Source: Candidatus Hydrogenedentota bacterium
Lineage (GTDB): Bacteria > Hydrogenedentota > Hydrogenedentia > Hydrogenedentales > SLHB01
Length of the DNA: 22,352 bases
Direction: 5' to 3'
Assembly: GCA_026387845.1 (NCBI GenBank)
Contig: JAPLKX010000344.1
Span: forward strand, 1-22,352
Of this stretch, positions 22,118 through 22,352 are shown piece by piece. Position numbers and translations under genes: made by a program. Under the pieces are notes generated by a model that had not been told where the DNA came from, did no database searches, and saw only the letters and a list, made by a program, of their open reading frames with translations. Positions within the stretch are counted from its first letter, which is position 1, and each line of letters opens with the position of its first letter.

Positions 22118-22352
22118 TGAACGCCAAAATCCTCGGAGAGCACTTTAAGGCAGGCGTCGAGATCGTCGGTGAGGATGTAATTCACGCCCGCCTGGACGAG
22201 CCTGCGGATCTTCGGCGGATCTTCCGCGCCGAAATAGTTGACCGTGATCCCGTTGGCGTGGCAGAGGTCGATGGCTTCTTTGAGTCCTTTCTCAGGCCCG
22301 GCCAATTGGATGAACTCGGCGGGTTTTTCGATGGTAGCCTTAACGTAGTTCA
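22114..22352 (-). CDS. Glycerophosphodiester phosphodiesterase-like protein, C-terminal end (runs off the right edge)
   Basis: The last 78 residues of a frame that enters from the right edge are visible. AGPEKGLKEAIDLCHANGI, then VNYFGAEDPPKIRRLVQAG and NYILTDDLDACL, fit the final beta-alpha units of the GDPD TIM barrel (PF03009), where a late strand reads G(V/I)D-x-I-x-TD. Such enzymes hydrolyse glycerophosphodiesters to glycerol-3-phosphate and an alcohol. The catalytic His and metal-binding Glu/Asp residues lie outside the window, so activity cannot be judged. The in-frame TTG at 22305 is internal, not the start. It is 56 nt upstream of array-1 in the same direction. Confidence 0.68.
   Translation of the reverse strand, partial: NYVKATIEKPAEFIQLAGPEKGLKEAIDLCHANGITVNYFGAEDPPKIRRLVQAGVNYILTDDLDACLKVLSEDFGVH

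Overview
The window looks like bacterial chromosome from a GC-rich, environmental, Gram-negative-type lineage. Lipoproteins, a secreted hyalin-repeat protein, a uroporphyrinogen-decarboxylase-family methyltransferase-like enzyme and many unrecognised envelope proteins would fit Candidatus Hydrogenedentota or Planctomycetota. That assignment is an inference from gene style; there is no rRNA or universal marker here.

Left part (1-5097): the 5' part of a secreted protein with putative Ig and hyalin (HYR) repeats runs leftward off the window. A divergent HI0933/BaiN-type flavoprotein and a DUF302 protein follow. They converge on an AI-2E-family membrane transporter that carries a long C-terminal tail resembling a cobalamin-binding module without its cobalamin motifs.

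Middle part (5098-8780): a rightward cluster of small envelope or stress-type genes. It holds a broken dodecin gene, a DUF883 (YqjD/ElaB-like) tail-anchored protein, a YqjE/holin-like two-helix protein, a DUF2892-like membrane protein, a lipoprotein made largely of Arg/Glu-rich 6- and 8-residue repeats, and a glycine-zipper lipoprotein. Two copies of a 66-bp intergenic repeat (58 of 66 bases identical) lie upstream of the dodecin remnant and of the repeat lipoprotein.

Next (8813-11834): a leftward URO-D-family gene and a divergent TPR-like membrane protein flank an intergenic stretch with five 9-bp GTGGACNNN repeats.

Right part (11890-22352): the striking region. Eight consecutive leftward genes encode about 410-431-residue paralogues. 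Each has a short basic N-terminus, one membrane helix, a helical middle part with conserved motifs, and a C-terminal module resembling the C-terminal half of major pseudopilins (GspG), but no prepilin signal. I number them array-1 to array-8 in transcription order. The five downstream members are tightly coupled, mostly by ATGA/GTGA overlaps, and share a cysteine pair; the three upstream members lack that pair and two of them are spaced. A short reading frame after the last member looks like the start of a lost ninth copy. The end of a glycerophosphodiester phosphodiesterase gene lies directly upstream. I recognise no described system with this arrangement; function is unknown.
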